Of a DNA stretch of 64,000 nucleotides, positions 62,671-64,000 are shown piece by piece (positions within the stretch are counted from its first letter, which is position 1; the number at the start of each line of letters is the position of its first letter). Both the position numbers and the translations under genes were made by a program. The stretch is from Paenibacillus cellulosilyticus. GTDB lineage: Bacteria; Bacillota; Bacilli; Paenibacillales; Paenibacillaceae. The notes beneath the pieces were generated by a model. The model saw nothing but the letters and a program-made list of their open reading frames with translations, made no database searches and had not been told where the DNA came from. The stretch covers positions 1-64,000 of the forward strand of contig NZ_QGTQ01000022.1 of NCBI RefSeq assembly GCF_003182255.1, in the 5' to 3' direction.

Positions 62671-64000
62671 ATGCGACTGAAGCATTACGAAGACAATGGC
62701 AAGCTGTTTATTCGACTGCTCCTGAGCATTACGCTCTGTATTGTGGTGACGCTGGTCGTCTCCTCCGCCATATTGTTCACATTGTTTAATCGGATTGCCT
62801 TGAAGCAGGTGTATCAATCTGACCTCGCTGCCCTTAACCAGACGAGCAAAGAGGTAGTCGGGATGACCGAAAGCGCGCAAACGCTCTCGTTTCAGCTGTA
62901 TCAGAACTTAACCATTTCGAAGCTGATGTTTTATGCCAAGCCGAGCATTTATGACTCCGTTGCTGCTATGCAGGAGCTTAGCAACTACTTGAACTCCATG
63001 CCATTCATCAAATCCATCTACGTTTACAACCCGAACTCGCCTTATGTGTATCTCTCCTCCAATTCGAAACAAAACGGACTTCTCGCGCCAAGCGAGCTCG
63101 CCGATCAGGATATATTGAAGATGCTTGACGACTATCAGGACTATAAGCCTTTCACCCCGATTCCGCGTACGATTCCAGTTGATGTCGACTCGACGGAGCG
63201 TCAGGCCGTCTATACCTATTTGTGTTACGATGCAATCGGACTGACCGATAAGGTTAACTCCGCCATTATCGTCAACATTGATGCGCAGTGGATTAACCGT
63301 GATATCGGCAGTCATAACGGGCAAGCGAATAACGGCAAATCGTTCATTATCGATAACCGCGGCAGGCTGCTCTCAGGCGATAATCTGCTGGTCGGCCGTT
63401 CAGGCGATGAAGCGACGACGTTGATCCACCGGATTGTTGCTGACGAGGATTCGGACTATTTTATTGACCAATCGGGCGGGGAAAAATCACTCGTTTCTTA
63501 TACGAAGCCGGATTCGCTGGAATGGCGGTACGTACGCATAACACCTTATAGCGATGTCACCCGTCAGGTGAACGGCATTCGGGTATTGACGATCGCGGTT
63601 GCGGCGGCGATTCTCGCGGCTGGCTTGATCGCTTCGTTTGTTTTGTCACGGCGGCTGTTCATGCCGATCGACCGGATGGCAAGCCGGATGCGTACGCTCG
63701 AGACCGAGAAGCGGAACAGTCTGCTGACGCTGCGCCAAGATATTTTACGCAACCTCGTGTTAGGCCGTGAGGCGCTCAATCCAAGGCCGCTGCGCAGACG
63801 CATGGACGATTTGGGCATCGAGTTTGATTTTCAGAATGAGTATCGGATGGCGCTCCTTGCGATTGATCGATTCCAGTCGTTCTCGGATTCGAGCGGGCCA
63901 GATGCGCGTGTCTACAAATATGCCATTATGAACATTTGCTATGAGCTGGCTTCACAGTCATACAAGGTCGAGACGGTCGATATGGATGCTGACGGTGTGC
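62671..64000 (+). CDS. membrane-bound sensor regulator (probable AraC/YesN-like), 3' end outside the window
   Basis: The frame is open for 443 codons to the edge. CGAGGAGGAGCTGC precedes the ATG. Residues 16-42 form a membrane helix (LLLSITLCIVVTLVVSSAIL), about 43-295 an extracellular sensor of Cache type (LNSMPFIKSIYVYNPNSPYV), about 303-325 a second helix (IAVAAAILAAGLIASFVLSR), then a cytoplasmic linker (PIDRMASRMRTLETEKRNSL) and the start of a further domain. Genes of this architecture beside Lpl transporters normally end in an AraC helix-turn-helix, which would lie beyond the window. It probably senses the transported sugar. Confidence 0.82.
   Translation, partial: MRLKHYEDNGKLFIRLLLSITLCIVVTLVVSSAILFTLFNRIALKQVYQSDLAALNQTSKEVVGMTESAQTLSFQLYQNLTISKLMFYAKPSIYDSVAAMQELSNYLNSMPFIKSIYVYNPNSPYVYLSSNSKQNGLLAPSELADQDILKMLDDYQDYKPFTPIPRTIPVDVDSTERQAVYTYLCYDAIGLTDKVNSAIIVNIDAQWINRDIGSHNGQANNGKSFIIDNRGRLLSGDNLLVGRSGDEATTLIHRIVADEDSDYFIDQSGGEKSLVSYTKPDSLEWRYVRITPYSDVTRQVNGIRVLTIAVAAAILAAGLIASFVLSRRLFMPIDRMASRMRTLETEKRNSLLTLRQDILRNLVLGREALNPRPLRRRMDDLGIEFDFQNEYRMALLAIDRFQSFSDSSGPDARVYKYAIMNICYELASQSYKVETVDMDADGV

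Overview
The window looks like chromosomal DNA of an endospore-forming, moderately GC-rich Firmicute of the Paenibacillus type. This is inferred from strong AGGAGG-type ribosome sites, lipoprotein-type ABC binding proteins, an SLH-domain surface peptidase, Lpl-type sugar ABC transporters with a membrane-bound sensor regulator of the AraC class, bacilliredoxin, a YolD-like protein and a KinB-like sensor kinase. No rRNA, tRNA, insertion sequence, prophage or CRISPR array was seen.

Layout. 0-4 kb: an edge gene fragment, a phosphotransferase and a secreted M13 metallopeptidase with an N-terminal SLH-like region. 4.4-8.5 kb: a siderophore ABC operon (binding protein, two FecCD permeases, ATPase) behind a promoter with a perfect 7-1-7 Fur box. 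8.7-13.5 kb: an ECF sigma factor gene translationally coupled to three tandem solute-binding-protein genes. The first product has the topology of an anti-sigma factor fused to a binding protein, and there is no permease or ATPase. 13.6-15.1 kb: SDR and ThuA-like genes. 15.2-20.9 kb: the xylose locus (xylR, xylA, xylB) with matching XylR operators before xylR and xylA. 21-34 kb: housekeeping genes (PAS-HTH regulator, flavoprotein, hydrolase, sensor kinase, bacilliredoxin, nadE, acpS, cytochrome c, AraC regulator, mutY, eda).

34.5-55.7 kb is a sulfur-scavenging island of about 21 kb resembling the B. subtilis ytlI/ytm (snaA-tcy-ytmO-ytnJ-sndA) system but enlarged. It has a LysR regulator, then an N-acetyltransferase, a cystine-type ABC transporter, a luciferase-like monooxygenase, M20 deacylases, a DinB-fold protein and a DszA/NtaA-type monooxygenase. 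A second unit carries a close paralogue of that monooxygenase, a dipeptide/nickel-type ABC transporter, an MFS exporter and a third luciferase-like enzyme. Both units carry the same operator-like box upstream. The inferred logic is uptake of S-substituted cysteine derivatives, N-acetylation, flavin-dependent C-S cleavage and deacetylation. 56.6-64 kb holds an esterase divergent from an Lpl-type oligosaccharide ABC transporter and the start of a membrane-bound regulator.

The non-coding DNA is unusual. Intergenic regions contain several families of hairpin-bearing repeats: arrays with an exact or near-exact 51-bp period at two loci, an 89-bp four-hairpin array inside an ABC transporter operon, a 150-190 bp structured element in three dispersed copies, and short CTAACGGTTG-type repeats. 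These, together with the sigma factor/binding-protein cluster, are the parts least explained by known features.
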